From: Bacillus sp. FJAT-27916
Lineage (GTDB): Bacteria > Bacillota > Bacilli > Bacillales > Pradoshiaceae
Assembly (NCBI RefSeq): GCF_001183965.1
Contig: NZ_LFZV01000001.1
Span: forward strand, 716,942-780,941
Length of the DNA stretch: 64,000 bases
Direction: 5' to 3'
The position numbers were made by a program, and so were the translations under genes. The notes beneath the pieces are model-generated. The model was given only the letters and a program-made list of their open reading frames with translations, was not told the origin of the DNA and searched no databases. This document shows positions 28,989 through 38,902 of the stretch, piece by piece (position 1 is the first letter of the stretch; each line of letters starts with the position of its first letter).

Positions 28989-30002
28989 TTATTTGGAGAC
29001 CTCTTCGGCGAAGGAGGTATCCACTAATGTTTGGTGGTCAATTAGTGATTCGATTTCTCCAGCTTCCTTCATGATATCCTGAAGATTTGCCCATTCTTCC
29101 TTATCAAGGATGGGATCGAGGGCAAACGATTCCTGCGCCTTATAGCGCTCAACCGCTAAAGTGATGATAGATGTATCGGTGTCCTCGAAATAAGGTGAAA
29201 TAATCTTGGCGACCTCAGCTGAATCAGTTTCTTGCACCCATTGCTGAGCTTTATAGATGGCCCGTGTGAATTTTTCAATCGTATCTTGGTTATCTTTTAT
29301 ATAACTCTGTTTAGCCATGAAGGTGGTATAAGGAATATGGCCTGATTCTTGGCCGAATGAGGCAACGATATACCCTTTGCCTTCTTTCTCGAACATGCTT
29401 GCCTGGGGTTCGAATAGCTGGACGAATTCACCTGTACCTGATGAGAAGGCACTCGCGATATTGGCAAAGTCAATATTCTGGATTAAATCCAAGTCCTTCT
29501 GTGGGTCGATTCCATGCTTCTTCAATACGAACTCGCCGACCATTTGCGGCATCCCGCCTTTTCGCTGGCCTAAGAAGGTACTGTCCTTCAGCATATCCCA
29601 GTTAAAATCCTTGATTTCTTTTCTTGAGATTAGAAAGGTGCCGTCTGTTTGGGTAAGCTGGGCAAAATTAATGACCGGATCTCGTGATTCTTGGGCATGC
29701 ACATAGATGGATGTCTCTGAGCCGACTAGCGCGACATCAGCTCCTCCTGATAATAGGGCTGTCATGGTTTTATCACCGCCCCAGGTTGTCTGCAGGTCGA
29801 CTTTAAGGCCTTCTTTTGTAAAGAAGCCTTTCTCAAGGGCGACATATTGCGGAGCGTAGAAAATGGAGCGGGTTACCTCTGCCACGCGGACTGGTTTCAA
29901 TGCTTTCTCTTTATCATCCCCGCTGTCTTTGCAGGCAGCTAAACTAAAGAGAAGAACGAACGATAACAAGCAGAATAGGCTGGTTTTAAGCTTGTTCTTC
30001 AA
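28989..30002 (-). CDS. ytlA: ABC transporter substrate-binding lipoprotein YtlA
   Basis: A 337-residue lipoprotein of the NMT1/SsuA group. The signal peptide ends in SLAAC. The ligand domain begins RVAEVTRSIFYAPQYVALEKGFF and continues with the GGADVALVGSE motif. The TTG start at 30002 is chosen because AAGGAGG lies 9 nt upstream; the longer frame would put that site inside the gene. First gene of ytlA-ytlC-ytlD. The substrate cannot be assigned from sequence. Confidence 0.87.
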   Translation of the reverse strand: MKNKLKTSLFCLLSFVLLFSLAACKDSGDDKEKALKPVRVAEVTRSIFYAPQYVALEKGFFTKEGLKVDLQTTWGGDKTMTALLSGGADVALVGSETSIYVHAQESRDPVINFAQLTQTDGTFLISRKEIKDFNWDMLKDSTFLGQRKGGMPQMVGEFVLKKHGIDPQKDLDLIQNIDFANIASAFSSGTGEFVQLFEPQASMFEKEGKGYIVASFGQESGHIPYTTFMAKQSYIKDNQDTIEKFTRAIYKAQQWVQETDSAEVAKIISPYFEDTDTSIITLAVERYKAQESFALDPILDKEEWANLQDIMKEAGEIESLIDHQTLVDTSFAEEVSK

Positions 30003-30111
30003 GGGAAATTCCTCCTTAACGGGCAATATGTATGCCGTTGGTTTAATACTTGCATTGTATGTATACGGGAAAAAATGTGTGATTGCCTATAAATGAAAGG
30101 AGTGAGGAAGA

Positions 30112-30936
30112 GTGGAACAAACATCCTCTAAGCTTGGACAAATAGTCGAAAAAACACGATACCCTTCCCCGCATCCAAGGATTTCTTTATATATGGTGAC
30201 CTATCTCTCGAATGGCTTGACGGTGAAAGGACTGTTGGCAGAACCAAAGGATGCTGGAATACATGATGGTTTTCTATACCTGCGAGGCGGAATCAAGAAT
30301 GTCGGCACCGTCAGACCGAGCAGAATCATCCAGTTCGCCTCACAGGGATTTGTTGTGTTCGCTCCCTTTTACCGAGGGAATCAGGGAGGGGAGGGAGATG
30401 AGGATTTTGCTTTGGAGGACCGCTTTGATGCGATTGCCGGCTTTGAATTATTGAAGAGGCATCCAATGGTTAATCCAGAGCGGATTCACCTATTTGGTTT
30501 CTCACGAGGAGGAATTATGGCTCTTTGGGCAGCTATTGGCTGTCCGGAGGCTGCCTCCCTTGTTACGTGGGGAGGAGTATCAGATATGGTGCTTACCTAT
30601 AAGGAGCGGATTGATCTTCGAAGAATGCTCAAGCGGGTCATTGGGGGAAGCCCGATGAAGTATCCGGCTGCCTATAAAGCACGTACGCCTCTCTATGAGA
30701 TAGAGAGAATCGCTTGTAAGGTACTGATTATTCATGGCGAGGAAGATAAGAATGTCTCCATTCAGCATGCAGTGATGCTTGAGGAGCGGTTGAGAGAGGC
30801 AGGTAAAGAAGTGGAAACATGGTATTTTCCCGGATTTACCCATTACTTTCCACCGGAAATAAACCGTCAAATTGTGCGTGATCTGACGAAATGGATGAAA
30901 GAAACGGCTTCCAATGGTACGATGGTAAATAAGTAG
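30112..30936 (+). CDS. ytmA: Alpha/beta hydrolase YtmA
   Basis: Prolyl-oligopeptidase-like alpha/beta hydrolase of 274 residues. The nucleophile is S131 in GFSRGG, an acid lies in IHGEEDKNVS and the His in GFTHYF. GTG start at 30112 after AAAGGAG. It is divergent from ytlA and followed by ytmB, as in B. subtilis. Substrate unknown; esterase or peptidase activity is plausible. Confidence 0.85.
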   Translation: MEQTSSKLGQIVEKTRYPSPHPRISLYMVTYLSNGLTVKGLLAEPKDAGIHDGFLYLRGGIKNVGTVRPSRIIQFASQGFVVFAPFYRGNQGGEGDEDFALEDRFDAIAGFELLKRHPMVNPERIHLFGFSRGGIMALWAAIGCPEAASLVTWGGVSDMVLTYKERIDLRRMLKRVIGGSPMKYPAAYKARTPLYEIERIACKVLIIHGEEDKNVSIQHAVMLEERLREAGKEVETWYFPGFTHYFPPEINRQIVRDLTKWMKETASNGTMVNK

Positions 30937-30959
30937 ATCAAACGAGGGAGTTGAATAAT

Positions 30960-31202
30960 GTGGGCATGCCAATGGAGATGAATACCCTCATTGTGACGAA
31001 ATCTAATGAGAAGCGTGTTCAGGAAAATCTCTTCACATTACAAAAGGATGGATATCGATTATATCCAATTGATATTCCGATTGAAATTCGGACAACGCTT
31101 GAAGGAGACACAAGAGGAACAGCATTGATCAAGAAGGTAGAATGGGAGAACGCTAAGACAACGATAACCTATCAGCTTATCTCCTTAAATTCCAGCAACT
31201 AA
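30960..31202 (+). CDS. ytmB: YtmB, DUF2584 protein
   Basis: A small beta-rich protein of 80 residues, GMPMEMNTLIVTKSNEKRVQ at the start. It matches the DUF2584/YtmB family, which follows ytmA and precedes pckA in B. subtilis. The GTG at 30960 is the likely start, 9 nt after GGGAG; an in-frame TTG at 30951 abuts that site. Function unknown. Confidence 0.75.
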   Translation: MGMPMEMNTLIVTKSNEKRVQENLFTLQKDGYRLYPIDIPIEIRTTLEGDTRGTALIKKVEWENAKTTITYQLISLNSSN

Positions 31203-31221
31203 GAAGCTAAAAGGCAGACAG

Positions 31222-31248
31222 AAGGCATATGCACTGTGTGCCTTTTTT
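31222..31248 (+). terminator. Terminator of ytmAB
   Basis: Stem AAGGCA..TGCCTT, extendable through the loop, followed by TTTTTT. Confidence 0.75.
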
Positions 31249-31278
31249 GATTTTCCTAGCGATAAAGGGGGAGACAGA

Positions 31279-31857
31279 ATGGATTTTCAGATTGGTATTT
31301 TTGTGTATGATTATGAATTTCACCGTGATGACACGGTTAGTCAGCTGTCTCTGATAAGTATCTTGGAATCAGGCTGTAAGGAGGCGGCCCTCCGTAATTT
31401 GAAGACACAAGTGGATGATAGTTTTTTGGACGGAGAGATATCTTTCTGGATTCGAGGAGAGCGGTTTGGCGGTATGAGCTATGCTACGACCTCTCTCTTG
31501 ACGACGTGTGAGACCTTGATTCGGTTCAAGGATTATGAGAAAGATGGAGGGGCAAATATTATTTTTCTGGATTATTCAACGGATTTCTTTATTCTGCTAA
31601 ATGAGCAGGACTGCCAATTAAAGGTGTTGGATTATCAGTATGAAACAGATGAAGAGGGCTTTGTCCTGTCTGTTGAACAGACTGAAATAGTAAGTGAGCG
31701 TATTCCGAAAGGGGTGTTTGAGGCGGAAATTATGAAAGCTTGCACTGACTTTGTTTCCTTCTGTGAGAAAGCTCAATTGCCTGTAAATAAAGATGAATTG
31801 GCGGATATTAAGAGATATTGTTTAAGAGCGGTGAATGAAATGAGAGGCGGGATGTAG
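31279..31857 (+). CDS. Hypothetical protein, 192 residues
   Basis: I do not recognise the family. The protein is acidic and mixed alpha/beta, beginning MDFQIGIFVYDYEFHRDDTV, without a signal peptide or membrane segment. A strong AAAGGGGGAG precedes the ATG. The stop is one base before the TTG start of a nucleotidyltransferase-like gene, so the two are probably co-translated and may act together. It is not part of the usual ytmB-pckA neighbourhood of B. subtilis as I recall it. Confidence 0.7.
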   Translation: MDFQIGIFVYDYEFHRDDTVSQLSLISILESGCKEAALRNLKTQVDDSFLDGEISFWIRGERFGGMSYATTSLLTTCETLIRFKDYEKDGGANIIFLDYSTDFFILLNEQDCQLKVLDYQYETDEEGFVLSVEQTEIVSERIPKGVFEAEIMKACTDFVSFCEKAQLPVNKDELADIKRYCLRAVNEMRGGM

Positions 31858-31858
31858 A

Positions 31859-32455
31859 TTGAAGAATGAAGCAGATATCCTTAAAGTCATTCAACAAGAC
31901 CGTTGGATGATGGAGACCTTGGAAGCAGCCCAATCTTTGCATAAATCAGATTGGTCGATTTGTGCCGGTTTTGTCCGTACAAAGGTATGGGATGTCTTAC
32001 ATGGGTATACAAAGAGAACGCCGCTTCCAGATATAGACTTTATCTACTTCGATGAGAGCGAGACAGATGAGAGAGTGGAAAAGGATTTAGAGCGGAAGTT
32101 AGAGAGGCTCCTGCCGGGCAGGCCGTGGTCCGTCAAGAATGAAGCAAGGATGCATATGGTCAATCAGATTCCTCCGTATACTTCAACTAGTGATGCTATC
32201 TCTAAATTCCCCGAAACGGCAAGTGCAGTCGGCGTAAAGCTGGATGAACATGGAGATCTTCAATTATGTGCACCATGGGGCGTGCATGACCTCCTTGCGA
32301 TGAAGATACGGCCGACTCCGTTTTTTGCAGAGACAGCCGAGCGGCTGGATCTATATGAAAAGAGAATAGCGATAAAGAACTGGCTGAAGAAGTGGCCGCT
32401 CGTTGAGAAGAATCGAATGGTGTACATACAAAAAAAGTGGAGAAATCATAATTGA
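31859..32455 (+). CDS. Nucleotidyltransferase-family protein (COG3575 / DUF925 type)
   Basis: A 198-residue protein with the layout of the COG3575 family: an N-terminal SWSICAGFVR-like helix (here DWSICAGFVRTKVWDVLHGY), the acidic pair DIDFIYFD, and the later WGVHDLLAMKIRPTPFF block. The DxD-type carboxylates would bind metal and nucleotide. The start is TTG at 31859, one base after the upstream stop, with AGGCGGGATG as the binding site. Its stop lies within the loop region of the terminator shared with pckA. The substrate is unknown. Confidence 0.78.
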   Translation: MKNEADILKVIQQDRWMMETLEAAQSLHKSDWSICAGFVRTKVWDVLHGYTKRTPLPDIDFIYFDESETDERVEKDLERKLERLLPGRPWSVKNEARMHMVNQIPPYTSTSDAISKFPETASAVGVKLDEHGDLQLCAPWGVHDLLAMKIRPTPFFAETAERLDLYEKRIAIKNWLKKWPLVEKNRMVYIQKKWRNHN

Positions 32456-32470
32456 TTTCTCCGCTTTTGC
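32430..32470. terminator. Bidirectional terminator between the nucleotidyltransferase gene and pckA
   Basis: 15-bp stem (32434-32448 with 32453-32467, one G-T pair) with a TAAT loop. T-rich runs on both sides make it suitable for both converging transcripts. Confidence 0.85.
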
Positions 32471-32477
32471 TATTTCT

Positions 32478-34064
32478 TTAAGCAATTGGACCGCCTTTAA
32501 TGACGATATTTGTGTCGATATGATCAAATGACAAGAAATTCTCACGGAACTTGGCTGCAAGCTCATGAGCTTTCTTATAGTAGGCCTCTTGATCTGCCCA
32601 TGTTTTATTTGGCTGCAATACGACATCGGGTACGCCAGGGACATGAAGCGGGATATGTAGGCCGAATACACTGTCTTGAACGGTTTCAACATTGCTTAGT
32701 TCACCCTCAAGGGCTGCCTGTACCATCAAGCGGGTGTATGAGAGCTTCATACGGCTGCCTGTGCCATATTCGCCGCCTGTCCATCCTGTATTGACCAAGT
32801 ATACCTGGACATTATGCTCCTCGATGTTCTTGCCAAGCATCTCCGCATAGCGTGTAGGCTGAAGCGGAAGGAATGGTGAACCGAAGCAGGTTGAGAAGGT
32901 TGCCTCTGGTGCAGTAATGCCGCGTTCTGTTCCAGCTAGTTTGCTCGTGTAGCCGCTCAAGAAATGATACATGGCTTGTTCCTTTGTCAGCTTGCTGATA
33001 GGAGGCAGCACACCGAATGCATCAGCTGTCAAAAAGATAATGGTTGTCGGGTGCCCAGCCACACTTGGTTTGACGATGTTGTCGATGGCATCGATTGGGT
33101 AAGCAGCCCGTGTATTTTCCGTTAAGAAACCATTGTCATAGTCAGCAATGCGAGTCTTATCATCAACCATTACATTCTCAAGGACAGAACCGAATCGAAT
33201 GGCATCGAAGATTTGCGGCTCTTTCTCATGAGATAAGTTTATGCACTTTGCATAGCAGCCCCCTTCGATATTAAAGACACCGCTTGGAGACCAGCCGTGT
33301 TCATCATCACCAATCAAGCGGCGGCTCGGATCTGCTGATAAGGTTGTCTTGCCTGTACCGGAAAGACCAAAGAATAGGGCAACATCCCCTTCCTGTCCAA
33401 CATTGGCTGAACAGTGCATGGAGAATACGTCTTTCTCAGGAAGCAAGTAGTTCATGATGGAAAAGACGGATTTCTTCATTTCCCCGGCATATTCTGTACC
33501 GCCGATTAAGACGACTTTCTTCTCGAATGAAACGATAATGAAGGTTTCAGATCTCGTACCGTCAACTTTCGGGTCTGCCTTAAATCCAGGCGCACAAATA
33601 ATCGTGAATTCTGAGCTATGGGTTTTTAGTTCTTCCGCTGTCGGGCGGATGAACAGCTGATGTACAAACAGATTATGCCAAGCATATTCATTGATTACTT
33701 GAATAGGTAAGCGGTATTCTTTATCTGCACCTGCGTAGCCATTGAAGACGAAAAGTTCATCCTGCTTATTCAAGTAGCTGATGACCTTCTCATACAGGTT
33801 CGCGAATGCTTCCTCCGAGATGGGTTTATTTACGCTTCCCCAGTCAATTTTATCCTTTGAGGAAGCTTCCTCGACAATATATTTATCTTTTGGAGATCGA
33901 CCGGTATACTTGCCTGTTTCTGCCTTGATAGCACCAGTGGATGTCAAAATCCCTTCATTTCGTGCTAATACTTTCTCAACCAATTGAGGAACGGATAACT
34001 GGATGTGCATATTCTCATTAGATAGCAGTTGCTTCAACTCATTGGACATTTCAACATGGCTCAT
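32478..34064 (-). CDS. pckA: Phosphoenolpyruvate carboxykinase (ATP)
   Basis: Gluconeogenic enzyme making PEP and CO2 from oxaloacetate and ATP. The kinase-1a P-loop [11 protein letters not shown] is at about 233-243 and the kinase-2 metal motif [10 protein letters not shown] follows; the R-rich substrate segment GRSPKDKY is near 55. Length 528 is standard. ATG at 34064 after GGAAGAGGATG. In B. subtilis the gene is repressed on glucose by CcpN; I could not confirm operators here. Confidence 0.97.
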   Translation of the reverse strand: MSHVEMSNELKQLLSNENMHIQLSVPQLVEKVLARNEGILTSTGAIKAETGKYTGRSPKDKYIVEEASSKDKIDWGSVNKPISEEAFANLYEKVISYLNKQDELFVFNGYAGADKEYRLPIQVINEYAWHNLFVHQLFIRPTAEELKTHSSEFTIICAPGFKADPKVDGTRSETFIIVSFEKKVVLIGGTEYAGEMKKSVFSIMNYLLPEKDVFSMHCSANVGQEGDVALFFGLSGTGKTTLSADPSRRLIGDDEHGWSPSGVFNIEGGCYAKCINLSHEKEPQIFDAIRFGSVLENVMVDDKTRIADYDNGFLTENTRAAYPIDAIDNIVKPSVAGHPTTIIFLTADAFGVLPPISKLTKEQAMYHFLSGYTSKLAGTERGITAPEATFSTCFGSPFLPLQPTRYAEMLGKNIEEHNVQVYLVNTGWTGGEYGTGSRMKLSYTRLMVQAALEGELSNVETVQDSVFGLHIPLHVPGVPDVVLQPNKTWADQEAYYKKAHELAAKFRENFLSFDHIDTNIVIKGGPIA

Positions 34065-34356
34065 AAGAAATCATCCTCTTCCAATTAATGTATTTGTCTC
34101 TTGTATGAAAAATAGTATAACATATTTGCGTAAATTAAACATACTAATTAATGATTAGATAAATAAAAAATATTAAACAACCGTTCCATATCCTTAGCTG
34201 CTGCTCACTTCCTTAGCCATACAGGATTGATTCGGCTTTTAATATTTCCTATTACTAATATTGTTAACTTGTTCACAATATATTATATCAATTTATTCAT
34301 AAAATTGCGACAGTTGAGGGGCTTTGAAACCCATACAAATATATCCTGCACATATA

Positions 34357-34386
34357 TTGACAGTTCATAGTATAGTAAGTTAAGAT
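34357..34386 (+). promoter_or_regulatory. Candidate promoter of metK
   Basis: TTGACA (34357-34362), 18 nt, TAAGAT (34381-34386), 18 nt upstream of the SAM riboswitch. The -10 box is weak. Confidence 0.45.
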
Positions 34387-34403
34387 TTAACTTTGAAACG
34401 GAT

Positions 34404-34589
34404 ACTCTTATCAAGACTCGGTGGAGGGAACAAAGCTCTATGAAGCCGGGGCAACCTGCAGTTTGAACCGCTATTAGGTTCACGCAAAGGTGCTAACTTG
34501 ATGCAAGGCTAATAGAAGCCTTGAACGATGAGAGTGAAAGGCGAATTTCGTGAGATATAGACCTTTCCTCTTTAGGAAGGTCTTTTTTT
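34404..34589 (+). ncRNA. SAM-I (S-box) riboswitch with terminator, metK leader
   Basis: The aptamer (34404-34535) starts CTCTTATCAAGA, carries the GGTGGAGGGA, GAAGCCGGGGCAACC and AAGGTGCTAA landmarks, and closes with GATGAGAG. An expression-platform terminator follows at 34559-34589: stem AGACC..GGTCT with a run of seven T. SAM binding should end transcription before metK. Confidence 0.95.
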
Positions 34590-34657
34590 GTGCATTCAGG
34601 ACATGACTAAAGATAATGAGTAACCGTATAGATATGTACTTAAGGAGGAGTTTTATT

Positions 34658-35857
34658 ATGTCGACTAAGAGACATTTGTTTACATCTGAATCTGTAACTG
34701 AAGGGCATCCAGATAAGATTTGTGACCAAATTTCAGATTCCATTCTAGATGAAATCCTTGCGCAGGATCCAAATGCGCGTGTAGCTTGTGAGACTTCTGT
34801 TACGACAGGCCTTGTCCTTGTTGCAGGAGAAATTACGACTTCCACCTATGTGGATATTCCGAAAATCGTTCGTGAAACGATTAAAGGAATTGGGTATACA
34901 AGAGCGAAGTACGGTTTTGATGCAGAGACCTGTGCTGTCTTGACGTCCATTGATGAGCAGTCAGCAGATATTGCTCAAGGGGTAGACCAGGCGCTTGAAT
35001 CTCGAGAAGGAACGATGACAGACGAAGAAATCGAAGCAATCGGTGCTGGTGACCAAGGCCTGATGTTTGGGTTTGCCTGCAATGAAACAGAGGAATTAAT
35101 GCCTCTACCAATCTCACTTGCCCACCAATTATCAAGAAGATTGACAGAAGTACGTAAGCAGGAAATCCTGCCATACCTTCGTCCTGATGGAAAAACTCAA
35201 GTAACTGTAGAATACGATGAGAATGATAAACCTGTTCGTGTTGATACAATTGTTATTTCAACTCAGCATGACCCGGAAACAACCCTTGAACAAATTCAGG
35301 CGGATTTAAAAGAGCATGTAATCAAGTCAGTTGTTCCGGCTCATTTAATTGATGAAGCGACAAAATACTTCATCAATCCAACAGGCCGCTTCGTGATTGG
35401 CGGACCTCAAGGAGATGCTGGATTAACTGGTCGAAAAATCATCGTTGATACGTATGGCGGTTATGCGCGTCATGGCGGTGGTGCTTTCTCCGGCAAGGAT
35501 GCGACAAAGGTAGACCGTTCTGCTGCCTATGCTGCCAGATATGTAGCGAAGAACATCGTGGCAGCCGGTCTCGCTGAAAAGGCTGAAGTTCAATTGGCTT
35601 ATGCGATTGGAGTAGCTCAGCCTGTATCCATTGCGGTGAATACTTTTGAAACTGGCAAGGTTGATGAAGATAAGCTGGTTGAATTAATCCGTGCAAACTT
35701 TGACCTTCGTCCAGCTGGTATCATCAAAATGCTTGATCTGCGCCGTCCAATTTATAAACAAACAGCTGCTTACGGCCATTTTGGACGCAATGACCTGGAT
35801 CTTCCATGGGAGAAAACAGATAAAGCAGAAGTACTTCGTACACAAGCTTCCATATAA
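34658..35857 (+). CDS. metK: S-adenosylmethionine synthetase MetK
   Basis: Makes SAM from methionine and ATP. Motifs: [17 protein letters not shown] at the N terminus (His and Asp that bind ATP and Mg), [10 protein letters not shown] (about 117-126) and the P-loop-like [16 protein letters not shown]. The ATG at 34658 follows AAGGAGGAG; an in-frame ATG at 34616 has no site. Length 399 is typical. Controlled by the S-box leader directly upstream, so the product shuts off its own gene. Confidence 0.97.
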   Translation: MSTKRHLFTSESVTEGHPDKICDQISDSILDEILAQDPNARVACETSVTTGLVLVAGEITTSTYVDIPKIVRETIKGIGYTRAKYGFDAETCAVLTSIDEQSADIAQGVDQALESREGTMTDEEIEAIGAGDQGLMFGFACNETEELMPLPISLAHQLSRRLTEVRKQEILPYLRPDGKTQVTVEYDENDKPVRVDTIVISTQHDPETTLEQIQADLKEHVIKSVVPAHLIDEATKYFINPTGRFVIGGPQGDAGLTGRKIIVDTYGGYARHGGGAFSGKDATKVDRSAAYAARYVAKNIVAAGLAEKAEVQLAYAIGVAQPVSIAVNTFETGKVDEDKLVELIRANFDLRPAGIIKMLDLRRPIYKQTAAYGHFGRNDLDLPWEKTDKAEVLRTQASI

Positions 35858-35860
35858 TGA

Positions 35861-35897
35861 AAAAACCTTAGGGCATACATGCCCTAAGGTTTTTTTA
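35861..35897 (+). terminator. Terminator of metK
   Basis: 14-bp perfect stem AAACCTTAGGGCAT / ATGCCCTAAGGTTT followed by a T run. Confidence 0.92.
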
Positions 35898-36056
35898 ATA
35901 GTCTTTATGCGACAAATGACATACTAATGTTACATATTTTTCTAAAAATACCGGTAAATAATTCGTAGGATTCGACATATTTTGCGCAAAAAGTCTGATA
36001 GTATAGATTGGTGCAATTATAAAAAATATTTATTATAAAGCGAGGTTTTTTTCGTA

Positions 36057-37943
36057 ATGTGCGGTTTTGTTGGGTGTGTTCTAGATAAATGTCAAGATGC
36101 TCTCGTATCTGATTGTTTAAAGGAAATGAACAATCTTATTTACCATAGAGGACCAGATGATGAAGGTTTTTATGTTGATGAATATATTCAATTAGGCTTT
36201 CGCCGTTTAAGTATTATTGACCTGGAAAGCGGTCACCAGCCACTTTCTTTTGAGAATGAACGGTATTGGATCGTTTTCAATGGTGAAATTTATAACTATT
36301 TGGAGCTAAGAGAGGAGCTTTCCCTTAAAGGGTTGGAATTCAAGACGAATTCTGATACGGAGGCTATCCTTGGTGCATATGCGTATTATGGAGAAGCGGC
36401 TGTTAAGAAGCTGCGCGGGATGTTCGGGTTCGTCATTTGGGACAAAAAGGAGAAATCCATCTTTGCAGCACGCGATCCGTTTGGAATCAAGCCGTTCTTC
36501 TATAAAGAGGAAGAAGACAGATTATTCTTTGCCTCTGAGAAGAAGAGCATCGTATTGGCTTCTGGTGATGAAGAGGTTAATTTGGATGCATTGCAGCATT
36601 ATTTAACTTATCAATTCGTGCCTGAGCCGGAAACAATGACAGATGGCATCAAGAAGCTGCTCCCAGGACATTATCTAAAGAAATCAATCGGGGGACCAAT
36701 TGAAATCGGTCAATATTGGAAGGCGTCCTTTTCACCAGTTCTGAAGTCAGAGCAGGATTGGACAGAGGAGATTCGTGAAGTAATGATTGACAGTGTACAG
36801 AAGCATATGCGCTCAGATGTGCCTGTCGGTTCATTCCTTTCCGGAGGAATTGATTCTTCTATAATTGCTTCTATCGCAAAGAAATTCCATCCAAATATTA
36901 AGACGTTCTCTGTCGGCTTTGAGCATGAAGGATTCAGTGAGATCGATGTGGCAAAAGAAACAGCCGATAAATTGGGCGTAGAAAACATTAGCTACATCAT
37001 TTCGCCGGAGGAATATATGCAGGAACTGCCGAAGATTATGTGGCATGCTGATGATCCGCTTGCTGACCCGGCATGTGTACCACTTTATTTCGTTTCAAGG
37101 GAAGCGAGAAAGCATGTGAAGGTCGTGCTGTCTGGGGAAGGAGCGGATGAATTATTTGGCGGTTATAATATTTACCGCGAACCGCAATCTCTTGAGGTAT
37201 TCACGAAAATGCCTGCAGTCTTAACCCGTTCCTTAAAACGAATTGCGGCTATTCTTCCTGAAGGGGTTAAAGGAAAGAGCTTCATTGAACGTGGCTGTAC
37301 ACCAATGGAAGAACGCTATATCGGCAATGCGAAAATGTTCGTGGAGGATGAAAAGAAAGAGCTGTACAAACCATACCATGGCGGGTTGGATTATAAGACC
37401 ATTACTGCACCATTCTATCGTGACGCAGCAGGGTATGAGGATGTCAGCAAGATGCAATACATTGATATTCATACATGGCTCAGAGGGGACATTTTGTTAA
37501 AGGCTGATCGGATGACGATGGCACATTCTCTTGAGCTGCGTGTACCATTCCTTGATAAGGAAGTATTTGAGGTGGCATCTAAGATTCCATCTGATATGAA
37601 GACAAGTCATGGCACAACTAAGTACATTCTGCGCAAAGCCGTGGAAGGAATTGTTCCTGACCATGTCCTCACAAGAAAGAAACTAGGTTTCCCTGTTCCA
37701 ATTCGTCATTGGCTGAAGGATGAGATGTATGATTGGGCTGTGAACATTATTCTGGAAAGTGACACGGACCATTTATTCCATAAGGATGTCATTCTCCGTT
37801 TGCTTGATGACCATGTAAAAGGAAAGGCCGATAATAGCCGCAAGATTTGGACAGTACTTGTGTTCATGATCTGGTATGGAATCTTTATCGAAAAAAAGTA
37901 CTCTTTTCAAACAATGACTGAAGATTTAGTAACGACACATTAA
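36057..37943 (+). CDS. asnB: Asparagine synthetase (glutamine-hydrolysing) AsnB
   Basis: Transfers amide nitrogen from glutamine to aspartate with ATP. The N-terminal class II amidotransferase begins MCGFVGC, so C2 is the nucleophile after Met removal; the YHRGPDDEGFY block follows. The synthetase domain has the PP-loop SGGIDSS at 262-268 and the GEGADELFGGY motif. Length 628 fits. The ATG site (GCGAGG) is weak. Follows metK as in B. subtilis but with its own spacing and terminator. Confidence 0.96.
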   Translation: MCGFVGCVLDKCQDALVSDCLKEMNNLIYHRGPDDEGFYVDEYIQLGFRRLSIIDLESGHQPLSFENERYWIVFNGEIYNYLELREELSLKGLEFKTNSDTEAILGAYAYYGEAAVKKLRGMFGFVIWDKKEKSIFAARDPFGIKPFFYKEEEDRLFFASEKKSIVLASGDEEVNLDALQHYLTYQFVPEPETMTDGIKKLLPGHYLKKSIGGPIEIGQYWKASFSPVLKSEQDWTEEIREVMIDSVQKHMRSDVPVGSFLSGGIDSSIIASIAKKFHPNIKTFSVGFEHEGFSEIDVAKETADKLGVENISYIISPEEYMQELPKIMWHADDPLADPACVPLYFVSREARKHVKVVLSGEGADELFGGYNIYREPQSLEVFTKMPAVLTRSLKRIAAILPEGVKGKSFIERGCTPMEERYIGNAKMFVEDEKKELYKPYHGGLDYKTITAPFYRDAAGYEDVSKMQYIDIHTWLRGDILLKADRMTMAHSLELRVPFLDKEVFEVASKIPSDMKTSHGTTKYILRKAVEGIVPDHVLTRKKLGFPVPIRHWLKDEMYDWAVNIILESDTDHLFHKDVILRLLDDHVKGKADNSRKIWTVLVFMIWYGIFIEKKYSFQTMTEDLVTTH

Positions 37944-37963
37944 TAGGGATGTAATAATCCTGG

Positions 37964-37996
37964 GGCATCCGCTTCCGTTGCGGATGCCTATTCTTT
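37964..37996 (+). terminator. Terminator of asnB
   Basis: Stem GGCATCCGC / GCGGATGCC with a 7-nt loop, followed by TATTCTTT, a modest T tract. Confidence 0.75.
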
Positions 37997-38222
37997 ATGA
38001 ATGGATGATACCGTTTTCAAAAAAATATTTAATGGAAAATGAAACCAAAATGATTCTTATACAGTAAAATAATTGATAGGTACTAAGTAATTATCTTTCC
38101 ATACATACAAGAACAAACATATGAACTATTCAGGCTGGTCATTAAATAGATGTAGAGAAATGAGGTTGTCATGTTCCTCTGGCAGGACAAATTGGAACAC
38201 CCTAATATGATAATGAACATAA
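37997..38222. other. Intergenic, nothing recognised
   Basis: AT-rich sequence between the asnB terminator and the ytoA terminator. No coding frame with a ribosome binding site and no RNA motif that I recognise. Confidence 0.5.
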
Positions 38223-38254
38223 AAAATGGGTATACAATAAGATGTATCCCATTC
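38223..38254 (-). terminator. Terminator of ytoA
   Basis: Minus-strand stem AATGGGATAC / GTATACCCATT with a short loop and TTTTTT. Confidence 0.7.
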
Positions 38255-38263
38255 TATATTGGT

Positions 38264-38794
38264 TTATTGATTTGGTTGGATTGGTTGTATACTGGCATAA
38301 TAACGGCCTTTCTCAGCATACTCTCGATAGATTCGGTCCATATCCTTTATGTCCTCGTCTGTTAACGGGCGGATTATTTTAGCTGGGCGGCCGAACGCAA
38401 GGGTATTTGGCGGGATTTTCTTGCCCTGCGGGACAAGACTGCCGGCACCGATGAAAGCACCTTCGCCAATTTCAGCGCCATCGAGAATGATGGAGCCCAT
38501 TCCTATTAAGGCTTTCTTCTTTACATGGCAGCTATGAAGGATGCACTGATGTCCGACTGTGACATCATCCTCAAGAATCAACGGATTATTAGGGCTTTGA
38601 TGCAGGACAGAATTGTCCTGAACATTGACATTGTCGCCGATGATTACGGGGGCGACATCGCCTCGAATAACCGTATTAAACCAAATGCTTGAGTTCTTGC
38701 CAATCGTAACGTCACCGGTTATGACAGCATAGTCAGCTATATAGGCTGATTTATGTAAGGAAGGGATTTTATCTTTATATTGATATAATTTCAT
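38264..38794 (-). CDS. ytoA: Gamma-class carbonic anhydrase-like protein YtoA
   Basis: A 176-residue left-handed beta-helix protein. Hexapeptide repeats run from about 20 to 140 (YAVITGDVTIGKNSSIW, IIGDNVNVQDNSVLH). The zinc-ligand histidines of gamma-CA proteins are present in VLHQSPN, VGHQCILHSC. Whether it has carbonic anhydrase activity is not known for YtoA. The ATG start is at 38794. Single-gene unit divergent from ytpA. Confidence 0.88.
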   Translation of the reverse strand: MKLYQYKDKIPSLHKSAYIADYAVITGDVTIGKNSSIWFNTVIRGDVAPVIIGDNVNVQDNSVLHQSPNNPLILEDDVTVGHQCILHSCHVKKKALIGMGSIILDGAEIGEGAFIGAGSLVPQGKKIPPNTLAFGRPAKIIRPLTDEDIKDMDRIYREYAEKGRYYASIQPIQPNQ

Positions 38795-38902
38795 TTCATA
38801 ACCTCCGTATTCTATTGTAAAATAGATAGTTAATGAAAGTGTACATATAAAAAAATGATGTGTAAATATATTTACGTATAATCAAACTGGAGGAGTGCAT
38901 CT

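Noticed and set aside
38171-38365. 64-codon plus-strand frame upstream of and overlapping ytoA
   Set aside because: It runs through the ytoA terminator and into ytoA antisense, with no other support.
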